Shown here: in pieces, positions 7,197 through 7,776 of the stretch
Numbering within the stretch: position 1 is the first letter of the stretch
Layout of the letters: every line of letters starts with the position of its first letter
Source of the DNA: Candidatus Cloacimonadota bacterium
GTDB taxonomy: Bacteria > Cloacimonadota > Cloacimonadia > JGIOTU-2
DNA length: 7,776 nt
NCBI GenBank assembly: GCA_021158425.1
Contig: JAGGUR010000074.1
Location: 1-7,776 of the forward strand
Reading direction: 5' to 3'
Position numbers and translations under genes: made by a program
The notes under the pieces: generated by a model
Told to the model about the DNA's origin: nothing
Database searches by the model: none
Seen by the model: only the letters and a program-made list of their open reading frames with translations

Positions 7197-7715
7197 ATGA
7201 AAACCGAAACAGAAATCTATGAACGAGGATTAGAAGAATACCCAAAAGCAGGAATATTCTTTGGCAATCTTTTGATGCTCCTGTGGATTGCTCTTGGAAC
7301 TATTGGATGTTGGTTCTTATATCCGTTAGCCGCCTGGATTTATCTTGCTTTTGCTATTATTATGATTGGAATTGTATTGCGAAAATTACTTTGCACAAAT
7401 TGTTATTATTACAATAAATGGTGCTGTATGGGTTGGGGTAAACTCTCTGCTCTGCTTTTCAAAAAAGGTAATATTGAAAAATTCAATACAAGTATTGGAC
7501 AAAAACTTGCTCCTGTTACTTATGGAATTTTAACTCTGATGCCGCTTATACTTATCATTATTTCACTTATTCAGAAATTCACACCGCCTAAGATAATCAT
7601 ATTATTGCTTCTGCTTTTAGTTTCCTTTTACAGCGGAACCGTCAGCAGGAAAAAGACCTGTGCAAAGTGTAAGATGAGATTGATGTGTGCTGGGAGCGCT
7701 ATAAAAAATTCATAA
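7197..7715 (+). CDS. Unidentified four-helix membrane protein with two cysteine clusters
   Basis: A 172-residue inner-membrane protein whose family I cannot name. Four hydrophobic helices are visible, at about 19-42, 43-61, 104-126 and 131-149. The central loop (62-103) and the C-terminal tail (150-172) are both rich in Lys/Arg, so by the positive-inside rule both face the cytoplasm. Each carries cysteines: CTNC (66-69) plus CC (76-77) in the loop, and CAKC (155-158) plus C164 in the tail. Together these could bind zinc or an iron-sulfur cluster, or form a redox dithiol. The loop motif YYYNKWCCMGWGKLSALLF looks conserved-family-like rather than random. No Shine-Dalgarno sequence precedes the ATG, and an in-frame TAA at 7170-7172 with no alternative start between fixes it. 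It appears to be its own unit, behind a 230-base gap. Function unknown. Confidence 0.75.
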   Translation: MKTETEIYERGLEEYPKAGIFFGNLLMLLWIALGTIGCWFLYPLAAWIYLAFAIIMIGIVLRKLLCTNCYYYNKWCCMGWGKLSALLFKKGNIEKFNTSIGQKLAPVTYGILTLMPLILIIISLIQKFTPPKIIILLLLLLVSFYSGTVSRKKTCAKCKMRLMCAGSAIKNS

Positions 7716-7744
7716 AACCGATGTTGTAAAAATGGAAGAACTAA

Positions 7745-7775
7745 TGTCATGTCATGTTTTAAATGACGGATGACA
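7745..7775. repeat. Interrupted 11-base-pair inverted repeat at window end
   Basis: TGTCAT (7745-7750) pairs with ATGACA (7770-7775), and GTCAT (7751-7755) with ATGAC (7763-7767). A GG bulge lies at 7768-7769, and the loop is seven bases. The left arm is also a short tandem repeat of ATGTC. It starts 30 bases after the stop of the membrane-protein gene. It could be a transcription terminator if a T-run follows outside the window, an end of a mobile or repetitive element, or an operator for the next gene. Confidence 0.5.
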
Positions 7776-7776
7776 G

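Noticed and set aside
7732..7773. 13-residue reading frame at the right end
   Set aside because: Too short, no ribosome-binding site, and overlapped by the inverted repeat.

Overview
The window is a low-G+C bacterial chromosome segment in which every gene reads on the + strand. The organism looks like a diderm (Gram-negative-type) bacterium. The window encodes a protein with a signal peptide, predicted beta strands and a C-terminal aromatic residue typical of outer-membrane beta-barrels. The barrel's N-terminal part reminds me of proteins from Fibrobacteres-Chlorobi-Bacteroidetes-related or candidate-phylum bacteria such as Cloacimonadota. That placement is from memory and weak.

The left two thirds (1-5421) is a conserved housekeeping cluster. 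It starts with the 3' end of tilS (tRNA-Ile lysidine synthetase, entering from outside the window). A 71-base gap follows, containing a good TTGACA-type promoter candidate. Then come hpt (purine salvage), ftsH (membrane AAA+ zinc protease), hslV (threonine protease) and hslU (its AAA+ unfoldase). The four genes hpt-ftsH-hslV-hslU are packed with a 1-base overlap or 1-base gaps at each junction, and the ribosome-binding sites lie inside the preceding genes, so they almost certainly form one transcript. tilS-hpt-ftsH is a classic neighbourhood. Adding hslVU directly behind it puts two ATP-dependent proteolytic machines, one membrane-bound and one soluble, under shared expression. All catalytic motifs I looked for are intact.

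The right third (5422-7776) is looser and more accessory in character. It holds a small predicted outer-membrane beta-barrel (5469-6179), a GNAT-like protein with a long, distinctive C-terminal half (6244-6966), and an unidentified four-helix membrane protein with two cysteine clusters, both predicted to face the cytoplasm (7197-7715). The 230-base gap at 6967-7196 has no convincing gene, but it contains a nested inverted-repeat structure and a small palindrome touching the next start codon. The window ends in an interrupted inverted repeat that may continue beyond the edge.

I see no tRNA, rRNA, CRISPR array, complete insertion sequence or phage gene, and I did not find evidence for a new multi-gene system. 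The most open questions are the cysteine-rich membrane protein, the structured gap before it and the terminal inverted repeat.
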